A DNA stretch of 64,000 nucleotides, taken from the NCBI GenBank assembly GCA_965203265.1, contig CBDBBV010000002.1, positions 1,922,001-1,986,000 of the forward strand, given 5' to 3'. Below the pieces are notes generated by a model, which saw only the letters and a program-made list of their open reading frames with translations, searched no databases and had not been told where the DNA came from. The position numbers and the translations under genes were made by a program. Shown one piece after another: positions 33,489 through 42,325 of the stretch (its first letter is position 1; the number at the start of each line of letters is the position of its first letter). The DNA comes from JAHRAW01 sp965203265. Lineage in GTDB: Bacteria; Pseudomonadota; Gammaproteobacteria; Arenicellales; Poriferihabitantaceae.

Positions 33489-34946
33489 TCAAACGGCGAA
33501 GCGGCGGATGACTTCGTTGCACACGGAGATCAGCCCGTCGATCCACGGCAACACGGCGATGAGCGCGAGGGCGTTGAGCGACAGCAGCCATGCCTCGTTC
33601 GCCGGCACGGATACGCCGCGTTCGCCTTCGGGTTGGTCGAAATACATCAGTTTGATCACCCGCAGGTAGTAGAACGCCCCGACCACCGCCAGCAGCACCG
33701 CGACCACCGCGACCCACACCAGTTCGGCGCGCACCAGCGCCTGAATCACCGAGAGTTTGGCGAAGAAGCCCACGGTCGGCGGGATGCCGGCCATCGACAG
33801 CATCAGAATCAGCAGCAGAAACGCCAGCCACGGACTGCGCCTGCTCAACCCCTTGAGGTCGTCCAGCCGATCCGACTCGTATCCGGCGCGGGCGAGGCAG
33901 AGAATCGCGCCGAAGGCGGCCAGACTCATCAGTGCGTAGATCAGCACATAAAACAGCGAGGCGCTGTACCCCTGCTCGGTGCCGCTGGCCACGCCGAAGA
34001 GGAAGAAACCGATATGCGAGATGGTCGAATACGCCAGCATCCGTTTGAGGTTGCTCTGGGCGATGGCGATGAGGTTGCCCGCCGCCACCGAGAGGACGGC
34101 GAGGATGATGAGCATCTGCTGCCACATGGCGGCCACATCACCGAGGCCGCCGACCAGCAGCCGCATCACCACGGCGAAGGCGGCGATCTTGGGGGCGGCG
34201 GCGAGAAACGCGGTGGTCGAGGTCGGCGAGCCGTGATACACATCCGGCACCCACATGTGAAACGGCACCGCCCCCAGCTTGAACGCCAGCGCCACGACGA
34301 TGAACACCACCGCCAGCGCCAACGCCGACGCCGCATGGTCGCCCTCGACGCCGTGCAGAGCCGAGGCGACGGCGTGCAGTTCCAGATGGCCGGTCAGGCC
34401 GTACAACAGCGACATGCCATACAACAACATGCTGGAAGCGAGCGCCCCGAGAACGAAATACTTCATCGCCGCCTCGGGCGCCAGCCGGTCGTCTCGGTAG
34501 TAGGCGATCATGGCGTACAGGCACAGCGACATCAGTTCCAGCCCCAAGTAGAGGGTCAGCAGGTGGTTGGCGGAGGCCATCACCATCATGCCGGCGACGG
34601 CGAACAGGCCGAGCACGTAGTACTCGCTTTTGAACAGGCCGCGCGCGCGGTTGTAGCGCCGGCTGTAGGCGAACGCTCCGGCGGACAACAGGCAGACGGC
34701 GATCTTCAACACCTTCGACAGCGGATCGTCGATGAACATGCGGTTGAAGGCGACCACCGCAGACGCGGAAAAATCCGTGCCGACCAACAGCGCGCACAGC
34801 ACCAATGCGGCGATGGCCAGCCAGTAGCACAGCCGGTCTCGGTTGTGCGGTTTGCCGTACACGCCCAGCAGCAAAATGGCGCAGGCCGCCAGCGAAAGGA
34901 ATATCTCCGGCAAGGCGGCGGCGGCTTTCAAGGATTCGGCGGTCAT
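33489..34946 (-). CDS. nuoN: NADH-quinone oxidoreductase subunit N
   Basis: NuoN is an antiporter-like proton-pumping membrane subunit of complex I. The 485-residue protein has about 14 hydrophobic segments and family features such as YLGLELMSLCLYAMIAY, with the proton-path glutamate in LGLELMS, and AVPFHMWVPDVYHGSP. It is the last nuo gene and overlaps nuoM by ATGA. Confidence 0.96.
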   Translation of the reverse strand: MTAESLKAAAALPEIFLSLAACAILLLGVYGKPHNRDRLCYWLAIAALVLCALLVGTDFSASAVVAFNRMFIDDPLSKVLKIAVCLLSAGAFAYSRRYNRARGLFKSEYYVLGLFAVAGMMVMASANHLLTLYLGLELMSLCLYAMIAYYRDDRLAPEAAMKYFVLGALASSMLLYGMSLLYGLTGHLELHAVASALHGVEGDHAASALALAVVFIVVALAFKLGAVPFHMWVPDVYHGSPTSTTAFLAAAPKIAAFAVVMRLLVGGLGDVAAMWQQMLIILAVLSVAAGNLIAIAQSNLKRMLAYSTISHIGFFLFGVASGTEQGYSASLFYVLIYALMSLAAFGAILCLARAGYESDRLDDLKGLSRRSPWLAFLLLILMLSMAGIPPTVGFFAKLSVIQALVRAELVWVAVVAVLLAVVGAFYYLRVIKLMYFDQPEGERGVSVPANEAWLLSLNALALIAVLPWIDGLISVCNEVIRRFAV

Positions 34947-36424
34947 GGCAGTTTCGACAGGGCGACATGCCCGATGAGGTTGTCAACGGTGGCGTGCATG
35001 ACTTCGAGGAGCGGGTTGGGCCACACTCCCAGCAGCAACACCCAGGCGGCGAGCACCGAGAGGAACAGTATCTCGCGGGAATCCACATCCGGCAGGGCGG
35101 CGACTTCGGCCGACGCCACCTTGCCGTAGACCACCCGCTTGACCATCCACAGGGTATAGGCGGCGCCGAAGATCAGGGTGAGCGCGGCGAGCGCGGCGAA
35201 CCACGGGTTGACGCGGAACGCGCCGAGGATCACCAGCAATTCGCCGACGAAACCCGAGGTGCCCGGCAGGCCGGAATTGGCCATGGCGAACAGCACGAAG
35301 AAGGTGGCGAATATCGGCATGGGGGTGGCGATGCCGCCGTAGGTGGCGAGCAGGCGGGAATGCAGGCGATCGTACAGCACGCCGACGCACAGGAAGAGCG
35401 CGCCGGAGATGAAGCCGTGGGAGATCATCTGCATCATCGCCCCCTCGACGCCGTGGGCGTTGAACAGGAAGAGGCCGAGGGTGACGAAGCCCATATGGGA
35501 GATGGAGGAATAGGCGATGAGTTTCTTCATATCGCGCTGCGCCAGCGCCACCAGGGCGATGTAGACCACCGCGATCAGCGACAATGTGATCATCAACCAA
35601 GCCAGCTCGTGGCTGGCATCTGGAGTGATCGGCAGGTTGAAGCGGAGGAATCCGTAGCCGCCCATCTTCAGCATGATCGCCGCCAGAATCACCGAGCCGC
35701 CGGTGGGCGCCTCCACATGGGCGTCCGGTAGCCAAGTGTGCACCGGAAACATCGGCACCTTGACCGCAAAGGCGGCGAAGAACGCTGCGAACAATAGCAC
35801 TTGCGGCGCCAGCGCCAGTGGCAGGGCGTGGTAATCGAGTATGCTGAAACTGCCGCCGCTGGCGTTGTACAGATACAGCAGGGCGACCAGCATGAGCAGG
35901 GAGCCGAGCAGTGTGTAGAGGAAGAACTTGATGGTGGCGTAGATGCGGTTGGGCCCTCCCCAGATGCCGATGATCAGGAACATGGGGATCAGCATGGCCT
36001 CCCAGAACACATAGAACAGCACCGCATCCAGAGAAGCGAACACGCCGATCATCAAGCCCTCCATGATGAGGAACGCGGCCATGTATTGCGCCACCCGCTC
36101 GTTGATGACCTTCCAGCCGGCGATGACCACCACCACTGTCAGCAACGTGGTCAGCAGGATCAGGGGCATGGAGATGCCGTCCACGCCGAGGGAATAATGG
36201 ATGTTGAAGGCGTCGATCCAGCGACTGTGTTCGCGGAACTGCATGGCCGCGGTGGTGGGGTCGAATCGGGTGTACAGCGGCACGCTCAGCAGGAACACGG
36301 CGAGGGAAAAACCCAGCGCGAGTTTTCGCGCGAGCGCGGCGCGGCGATCGTCGCCGGTGCCGAGCACCAGCGCGCCGGCGAGGATGGGCGACCAGATCAG
36401 CAGGCTGAGCAGATTGTCTTCCAC
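34943..36424 (-). CDS. nuoM: NADH-quinone oxidoreductase subunit M
   Basis: NuoM (493 aa) is an antiporter-like proton-pumping subunit of complex I. Recognisable parts are FYVFWEAMLIPMFLIIGIWG, with the proton-path glutamate in FWEAM, and VKVPMFPVHTWLPDAHVEAP, plus IAYSSISHMGFV. About 14 membrane segments are predicted. It lies 10 bases after nuoL and overlaps nuoN by ATGA. Confidence 0.96.
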   Translation of the reverse strand: MEDNLLSLLIWSPILAGALVLGTGDDRRAALARKLALGFSLAVFLLSVPLYTRFDPTTAAMQFREHSRWIDAFNIHYSLGVDGISMPLILLTTLLTVVVVIAGWKVINERVAQYMAAFLIMEGLMIGVFASLDAVLFYVFWEAMLIPMFLIIGIWGGPNRIYATIKFFLYTLLGSLLMLVALLYLYNASGGSFSILDYHALPLALAPQVLLFAAFFAAFAVKVPMFPVHTWLPDAHVEAPTGGSVILAAIMLKMGGYGFLRFNLPITPDASHELAWLMITLSLIAVVYIALVALAQRDMKKLIAYSSISHMGFVTLGLFLFNAHGVEGAMMQMISHGFISGALFLCVGVLYDRLHSRLLATYGGIATPMPIFATFFVLFAMANSGLPGTSGFVGELLVILGAFRVNPWFAALAALTLIFGAAYTLWMVKRVVYGKVASAEVAALPDVDSREILFLSVLAAWVLLLGVWPNPLLEVMHATVDNLIGHVALSKLP

Positions 36425-36434
36425 GGCGCCGCCC

Positions 36435-38387
36435 TCACCACCACGCGAACAAGGTGATCAGGCAGAACAGGCCGATGATCATGGCGAAGGCGTAATGGTA
36501 GGTGAATCCGCTCTGCACATTGCGCACCACGGCGGAGCACCATCCGACCAGCCGAGCCGAACCGTTGACCATCACGCCGTCGACGAGGCCGGCGTCCACC
36601 TTGGCGGAGAGGAGGCGGCCGAGGGCCACCGAGCCTTTGGCGAATACCGCTTGGTAGAGTGTATCGAAGCCGTATTTTTCCTTGAGGACGCGATGCAGCG
36701 GGCCGCAAATGGCGACGATTCTGGCCGGCATTTCGGTGTTGCGGCGGTAGCAATACCAAGCGGTAGCGATGCCGCCCGCAGCCAGCCAGAACGGGGCGTT
36801 CAGCACGCCGTGGCTGATCATCGCGAGGATCAGGGCGAAGCCGGTGCGCTCGCCGATGAGCGCCGCCGAGTGATCGCGCGCGGGATCGATGTGAATGGCG
36901 TCGGCGAAAAACGAGCCGCCGAGCACGCCCTCGAAAAACGCGAATCCGGCGACCACCGAGGGGATCGCCAGCGCCACCAGCGGCCAAGTTACCACGCCGG
37001 GGGATTCGTGCAGGCGGTGGCGCAACTGCAAGTCGGCACGGCTATTGCCGTGAAAGGCCATGAACAACATGCGGAACGAATAGAGCGCGGTGACAAACAC
37101 CCCCAGCAGCACCGCCCAATAGGCGTAACCCGCGCCCCACAAGTCGCTGTGGCGAGCCGCCTCGATGATGGCGTCCTTGGAAAAGAAACCGGCGAAGGGG
37201 GGCACGCCGGCCAGCGCCAGCGTGCCGATCGCGGCGGTGATGTAGGTGATCGGCATGATCGCTCGCAGGCCGCCCATCTTGCGCATGTCCTGTTCGTGGT
37301 GCATGGCGATGATCACCGAGCCGGCGGCGAGGAATAGCAACGCCTTGAAGAAGGCGTGGGTGCCGAGGTGGAAGATGGCCACGCCGTAGGCGGATGCGCC
37401 CAATGCCACGGTCATGTAGCCCAGCTGGGACAGGGTCGAGTACGCCACCACGCGCTTGATGTCGTTTTGCACCAGCCCCACCAATCCCATGAAGATCGCG
37501 GTGGTCGCGCCCACCACCAGCATCGCCGACAACGCCGTTTCCGACAGTTCGAACAGCGGCGACATGCGCGCCACCATGAATATGCCGGCGGTAACCATGG
37601 TGGCGGCGTGAATCAGCGCCGATATGGGCGTCGGGCCCTCCATGGAATCCGGCAACCATACATGCAGCGGCGCCTGCGCCGATTTGCCCATGGCGCCGAT
37701 GAACAGCAGCAGGCAGATGACGGTAATCCACTTCCATTCCCCCAATGCGGTTTCGACGGTGCGCTCGGCGTACCCCTCGGCGCCGGCGAACACCGCGGCG
37801 TAGTCGAGGGTGCCGAACAAATAGGCCACCGCGGCGATGCCCAAAAGGAAGCCGAAATCCCCCACGCGGTTGACCAGAAACGCCTTGAGGTTGGCGAAAA
37901 TCGCGCTTTCGCGTTCATACCAGAAGCCGATGAGCAGGTAGGAGACCAAGCCGACCGCCTCCCAGCCGAAGAACAGTTGGAGGAAGTTGTTGGCCATCAC
38001 CAACATGAGCATGGCGAAGGTGAACAGCGCGATGTAGCAGAAGAAGCGCTGATAGCCGGGGTCGTCCGCCATGTAGCCGATGGTGTATACATGCACCATG
38101 AGGGAGACGAAGGTGACCACCACCATCATGGTGGCGCTCAGCTGATCGATGAGGAAGCCGACCTGCAGCGGCAGGCCGCCGCTCACCGCCCAGATGTACA
38201 GGGTGTCGTTGAACAGGTTGCCGTTGCGAACATCGGCATACACCACCAGCGACAGCACGAAGGCGACGGCAACTCCGGCGATGGCGATGCAATGGGCGCC
38301 GCGCCGACCGAGATGCCGACCGAACAGCCCGGTGATGATGGCGGCGGCGAGGCAGGCCAGAGGGATGGCGGCGTAGATGGTTTTCAT
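36435..38387 (-). CDS. nuoL: NADH-quinone oxidoreductase subunit L
   Basis: NuoL (650 aa from the ATG at 38387) is the largest antiporter-like subunit and carries the long lateral helix of complex I in its C-terminal part. Features include LFFGWEAVGLVSYLLIGFWY, QAPLHVWLPDSMEGPTPISA, and HLGTHAFFKALLFLAAGSVI. The ATG overlaps the nuoK stop by ATGA. A longer open frame reaching 38699 is only a shadow of nuoK. Confidence 0.97.
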   Translation of the reverse strand: MKTIYAAIPLACLAAAIITGLFGRHLGRRGAHCIAIAGVAVAFVLSLVVYADVRNGNLFNDTLYIWAVSGGLPLQVGFLIDQLSATMMVVVTFVSLMVHVYTIGYMADDPGYQRFFCYIALFTFAMLMLVMANNFLQLFFGWEAVGLVSYLLIGFWYERESAIFANLKAFLVNRVGDFGFLLGIAAVAYLFGTLDYAAVFAGAEGYAERTVETALGEWKWITVICLLLFIGAMGKSAQAPLHVWLPDSMEGPTPISALIHAATMVTAGIFMVARMSPLFELSETALSAMLVVGATTAIFMGLVGLVQNDIKRVVAYSTLSQLGYMTVALGASAYGVAIFHLGTHAFFKALLFLAAGSVIIAMHHEQDMRKMGGLRAIMPITYITAAIGTLALAGVPPFAGFFSKDAIIEAARHSDLWGAGYAYWAVLLGVFVTALYSFRMLFMAFHGNSRADLQLRHRLHESPGVVTWPLVALAIPSVVAGFAFFEGVLGGSFFADAIHIDPARDHSAALIGERTGFALILAMISHGVLNAPFWLAAGGIATAWYCYRRNTEMPARIVAICGPLHRVLKEKYGFDTLYQAVFAKGSVALGRLLSAKVDAGLVDGVMVNGSARLVGWCSAVVRNVQSGFTYHYAFAMIIGLFCLITLFAWW

Positions 38388-38689
38388 CCCTTGAGCGAGT
38401 CCAGTTCTTCGACGTTGATGGTGCGGCGGCTGCGGAACAGCACGATGAGTATGGCCAGACCGATGGCGGATTCGGCCGCCGCCACGGTGAGAATGAAAAA
38501 CACGAAGATCTGACCGGCGGTGTCCTGCAGAAAATGGGAGAAGGCGACGAAGTTGATGTTGACCGCCAGCAGCAGCAGTTCGATGGACATCAACAGTATC
38601 ACCACATTCTTGCGGTTGAGGAAAATGCCGACCACGCTGAGAGCGAACAGGATGGCGCCCAGCGCGAGGTAATGGGACAGGGGAATCAT
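38384..38689 (-). CDS. nuoK: NADH-quinone oxidoreductase subunit K
   Basis: NuoK is a 101-residue subunit with three membrane helices. The conserved glutamate lies in LMSIELLLLAVNINFVAFS, and AAAESAIGLAILIVLFR is the third helix, with the second glutamate. The gene overlaps both nuoJ and nuoL by ATGA. Confidence 0.97.
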   Translation of the reverse strand: MIPLSHYLALGAILFALSVVGIFLNRKNVVILLMSIELLLLAVNINFVAFSHFLQDTAGQIFVFFILTVAAAESAIGLAILIVLFRSRRTINVEELDSLKG

Positions 38690-39318
38690 GACGGCTCATC
38701 CTCCTTCGCAGCTGCCGGCGTGGGCGCGGACGGCTTCATCTCGACTATGCGCAAGCGCTCCTCGCGCCGCGTGCGCACCTGACGGCGCGGCGGAATTCGC
38801 TTGGCGCCCGGGCGCGTTCGCATGGTCAGCGCGATGGCGGCGATGATCGCCACCAGCAGTATGAAAGCGGCGATCTCGAACGGGTATACATAAATGGTGT
38901 ACAGCTGCTCGCCGAGTTCCCGCGTGTTGCTGTAGTCGGCGCCTCGGGGAGTCGGGTTGGCGAATTGCGTCGGCGAAAACGCGCGCGCCAGCAGCAGCGT
39001 GATCTCGACCACGAGCAACGCCGCGATGACGCTGCCGACCGGCAGATAGCGGGTGAATCCGGCGCGCATTTCTGCCAGATCCACATCCAGCATCATCACC
39101 ACGAAGAGGAACAACACCATGACCGCGCCGACATATACCAGCACCAGCACGATGGCGAGAAATTCGGCTTCCAGCGTGATCCACACGCAGGCCGCGCTGA
39201 AGAACGCCAGCACCAGAAACAACGCCGACTTGACCGGATTGCGGACGCTCACCACCATGGCGGCGGCGAACACCAGAGTCGCGCTGAAGAAGTAGAAGGT
39301 GAATTGCAGGAAGGTCAT
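38686..39318 (-). CDS. nuoJ: NADH-quinone oxidoreductase subunit J
   Basis: NuoJ has 210 residues from the ATG at 39318 and five membrane helices, including ALFLVLAFFSAACVWITLEA and LVLVYVGAVMVLFLFVVMML with its conserved pi-bulge region. The charged C-terminal tail (about 40 residues, Arg/Lys- and Pro-rich) is longer than usual. It begins only 7 bases after the stop of an inserted methylase-nuclease gene, which separates it from nuoI. Confidence 0.95.
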   Translation of the reverse strand: MTFLQFTFYFFSATLVFAAAMVVSVRNPVKSALFLVLAFFSAACVWITLEAEFLAIVLVLVYVGAVMVLFLFVVMMLDVDLAEMRAGFTRYLPVGSVIAALLVVEITLLLARAFSPTQFANPTPRGADYSNTRELGEQLYTIYVYPFEIAAFILLVAIIAAIALTMRTRPGAKRIPPRRQVRTRREERLRIVEMKPSAPTPAAAKEDEPS

Positions 39319-39325
39319 GGCCGCC

Positions 39326-40756
39326 TCAAGGGGTTGCGCGCGAGGATTGTAGCGACTCGACCAGATCCGCCTGAAACGCTTCGCCGGTGCGCGGATGGGC
39401 GAGGGGCGGGAGTTTTGCACGGACTTCGCGGAAATAGTCGTCGATGCTGTACAGAACCAAGCGGTTGAATTCGGTTGCCCCCCGCGTGAAGACGCCCGCT
39501 TGGGCGATGCACTTTCTCACCGCCGATGTATCCCACTTGCGCAAGGTGATGAACACGCCGATGGCCGCCTTGCCGCTGGCGATCACGCCGACAAAGGCGC
39601 GCAGGGAATCGATGTTCGGCTTGCCGCCCTTCACTTGGGCAATGCACAAGTTGTCCTTTTTCTCCCCGAAAATCAGCGCGCGACCATCGATGCCGCTGTC
39701 GCCGCGCTGCACCTTGTTCGGCGCGAAGCCGGGGATGCGTGTAACCGCCCATTTCTCGAACTCGAACGGATTGTGCGCGGCGAAATCGGCGGCGCCTTTC
39801 AAGTCCTTGGGTATGCCGGCCAGATTGATGCGCAAATCCTTCATGCGCTCGCGCCGCACCACTTCTATGGCGTAGGTGGAAATATCGATGCCGATCCAGT
39901 TGCGCTTGAGGGAATGCGCGGCTTCGATGGTGGTGCCGCAGCCGCAGAATGGATCCAATACCAAGTCGCCCTCGTTGCTGCTTGCCGAAACAATTCGCTT
40001 CAACAAAGAAAGTGGTTTTTGCGTTGGATAGCCGAGTCGTTCCGCAGACATCGGATTGATAATGGGCAAATCCCAAACATCATCAATAGGCGTTCCTTTT
40101 GGATTTGGCATATAGTGTTTTCCGCTTTTGCTAGTGATTCCACTTTTTGCGTAACCGCTGCTTTCTTTATAAGGAATTCGAATAGCGTCTACATTGAAAA
40201 TTCTTCGATCCGACTTCCCATACAGAAATATAACGTCATGTTTTCTTGAAAAATATTTTTTCGAACGTCCGCCGCCGGTATAGTGCCAAATGATTTCATT
40301 TCTGAAATTCTCTCTGCCAAACGCTTCATCCATGATGAGTTTCAAATAATGCGAAGCATTCGGATCGCAATGCAGATAAATGCTGCCGCTATCCTTCAAC
40401 AGGCGATACATCTCGGCAATCCGCTCGGCCATGTACGATAGATAGGAAAGCATGCCGCTGCCATCAGGATAAACTTGATCGAATGCACAGATGGCGCGGT
40501 GCGCCGGATGGTCGATCGCGCGTTTTATCGCATCAACCCGACTTTGCGCCTTTTCATCCCATTCCCAAGTATCGGTGAATGCGGTCAGCTGGGCGAGGTC
40601 GTTGTTGTCGGCACCATTGCGTTGGGTGCCGAAGAGGATGTTGTAGTTCGCCTTGCTGTTGAACGGCGGATCGAGATAGACCAGATCGACGCAATCGTCG
40701 GCCCACTTGCCCATCACCTCCAGACAATCGCCGTAATAGAGTGTGTTTAATTCCAT
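39326..40756 (-). CDS. DNA methyltransferase fused to an Mrr-like restriction endonuclease domain, inserted between nuoI and nuoJ
   Basis: This is a 476-residue single-chain restriction-modification-like protein. The N-terminal beta-class methylase has motif IV LDPPFNSKANY (DPPF at 29-32) and motif I DPFCGCGTT (268-276). The C-terminal domain has GDSGIDG (352-358) and AQVKGGK (374-376 = QVK), the D...QxK core of Mrr-type PD-(D/E)xK nucleases. DPPF suggests an adenine methylase. The ATG at 40756 lies 13 bases after the nuoI stop, and its stop lies 7 bases before nuoJ, so it is read as part of the nuo transcript. GC content falls in the middle of the gene. Activity, target and cutting behaviour are unknown. 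Confidence 0.88.
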   Translation of the reverse strand: MELNTLYYGDCLEVMGKWADDCVDLVYLDPPFNSKANYNILFGTQRNGADNNDLAQLTAFTDTWEWDEKAQSRVDAIKRAIDHPAHRAICAFDQVYPDGSGMLSYLSYMAERIAEMYRLLKDSGSIYLHCDPNASHYLKLIMDEAFGRENFRNEIIWHYTGGGRSKKYFSRKHDVIFLYGKSDRRIFNVDAIRIPYKESSGYAKSGITSKSGKHYMPNPKGTPIDDVWDLPIINPMSAERLGYPTQKPLSLLKRIVSASSNEGDLVLDPFCGCGTTIEAAHSLKRNWIGIDISTYAIEVVRRERMKDLRINLAGIPKDLKGAADFAAHNPFEFEKWAVTRIPGFAPNKVQRGDSGIDGRALIFGEKKDNLCIAQVKGGKPNIDSLRAFVGVIASGKAAIGVFITLRKWDTSAVRKCIAQAGVFTRGATEFNRLVLYSIDDYFREVRAKLPPLAHPRTGEAFQADLVESLQSSRATP

Positions 40757-40769
40757 GTCCGAACCCGAA

Positions 40770-41261
40770 TTAACGATACGGCGCATCCTGAGCGCGTGCG
40801 GCGGCGATTTGTTGCTCGTGGCGGTCGCCGATTTCCAGCAGGCGTTGCTTGTCGATCACGCGCTCGTGGCCTTCCTCCATGTGGAATTCATGGATGTCGG
40901 TGAGGACGATGGAGTCCACCGGACACGCCTCCTCGCAGAAACCGCAATAGATGCACTTGAACAGGTCGATGTCGTAGCGGGTGGTGCGGCGCGTGCCGTC
41001 GGATCTCTCCTCGGAATCGATGGTGATCGCCAGCGCCGGGCAGACTGCCTCGCATAATTTGCAGGCGATGCAGCGTTCTTCGCCGTTGGCATAGCGGCGC
41101 AACGCGAGTAGCCCGCGAAAGCGCGGCGACTTCGGCGTCTTTTCCTGCGGATACATGATGGTGATCTTGCGGCTGAACAACCGCCGCCCGGTCACCAACA
41201 TACCCCGGCGCAATTCCTTGAGGGTGAAGGTCTTGTACAGTTGTTTGAGGTCGATGCCCAT
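40770..41261 (-). CDS. nuoI: NADH-quinone oxidoreductase subunit I
   Basis: NuoI (163 aa) carries two [4Fe-4S] clusters, N6a and N6b, through CIACKLCEAVCP and CIYCGFCEEACP. The N-terminal part FTLKELRRGMLVTGRRLF contacts the membrane arm. The ATG at 41261 gives the standard N-terminus (GIDLKQLYKTF). An unrelated gene follows in place of nuoJ. Confidence 0.97.
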   Translation of the reverse strand: MGIDLKQLYKTFTLKELRRGMLVTGRRLFSRKITIMYPQEKTPKSPRFRGLLALRRYANGEERCIACKLCEAVCPALAITIDSEERSDGTRRTTRYDIDLFKCIYCGFCEEACPVDSIVLTDIHEFHMEEGHERVIDKQRLLEIGDRHEQQIAAARAQDAPYR

Positions 41262-41278
41262 GATGATCTCCCGCGCGC

Positions 41279-42325
41279 CTAGGCAAAGAAGGACGGAAAC
41301 GGAGTGTACAATTTCCCCAGGCCGATGAGTGCGATCCACACCAGCGTAACCGGAATCAGCACCTTCCAGCCGAGCCGCATGATCTGATCGTAGCGGTAGC
41401 GGGGGAAGGTGGCGCGAAACCACAGGAAGAAAAAGGCGACCAGCGAGGTTTTCACGCCGAACCAGAGAATCGGCGGAACCCAGGTGAACGGCGCGACCTC
41501 CAGCGGCGGCAGCCAACCGCCGAGGAACATGACCACGGTGAGCGCGGCGATCAGCAGCATGTTGGCGTATTCCGCGAGGAAGAACACCGCGAAGGCCATG
41601 CCGGAATACTCCACATGGAAACCGGCGACGATCTCCGACTCGCCCTCGGCCACATCGAACGGCGCGCGATTGGTCTCGGCCACGCCGGAGATGAAATAGA
41701 CCAGAAACAGCGGCAGCAACGGCAGCCAGTACCAATGCAGCAGGCCGCCGGATTGGTGCAGTACGATCTCCCGCAGATTGAGACTGCCGGCCACCATCAG
41801 CACCCCCACCAGCGCGAATCCCATGGCGATTTCATATGCCACGATCTGCGCCGCCGAGCGCATGGCGCCGAGGAAGGCGTATTTGGAGTTGGAGGCCCAG
41901 CCGGCGACGATGACGCCGTATACCCCCATAGAAGTCAGCGCGAGAATGTACAGCAGGCCGGCGTCGATGTCGGCCAGCACCAGCGTGTCGCTGAACGGCA
42001 TGACCGCCCACGCGGCCAGCGCCGGAGCGATGGACAGCACCGGCGCCAGCAGAAACAGCGTGCGATTGGCGCGGCGGGGGATGACGATCTCCTTCATCAT
42101 CAACTTGAGCGCATCCGCAATCGGCTGCAACCAGCCCCTCGGCCCGACCCGATTGGGGCCGACGCGAATCTGCATGTAGCCGATCAACTTGCGCTCGGCA
42201 AAGGTGAAATACGCCACGCACACCATCAGCGGCCCCATGATCGCCAGAATCTTGAAGCCGACCCACAGCGTGATCTGCAGGCCGTGCGGCAGCCAGTCGG
42301 TCAACGAAAAGAACAGTTCCCTCAT
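41279..42325 (-). CDS. nuoH: NADH-quinone oxidoreductase subunit H
   Basis: NuoH (348 aa) forms the quinone channel with NuoB and NuoD. It has eight or so membrane segments, ERKLIGYMQIRVGPNRVGPR near the N-terminus, and the loop EGESEIVAGFHVEYSGMAFA. It overlaps nuoG by ATGA. Confidence 0.97.
   Translation of the reverse strand: MRELFFSLTDWLPHGLQITLWVGFKILAIMGPLMVCVAYFTFAERKLIGYMQIRVGPNRVGPRGWLQPIADALKLMMKEIVIPRRANRTLFLLAPVLSIAPALAAWAVMPFSDTLVLADIDAGLLYILALTSMGVYGVIVAGWASNSKYAFLGAMRSAAQIVAYEIAMGFALVGVLMVAGSLNLREIVLHQSGGLLHWYWLPLLPLFLVYFISGVAETNRAPFDVAEGESEIVAGFHVEYSGMAFAVFFLAEYANMLLIAALTVVMFLGGWLPPLEVAPFTWVPPILWFGVKTSLVAFFFLWFRATFPRYRYDQIMRLGWKVLIPVTLVWIALIGLGKLYTPFPSFFA

Noticed and set aside
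32991..35129. 712-codon open frame on the plus strand
   Set aside because: It is antisense to ddl and nuoN and is rich in His, Gln and Arg as expected of a shadow frame.
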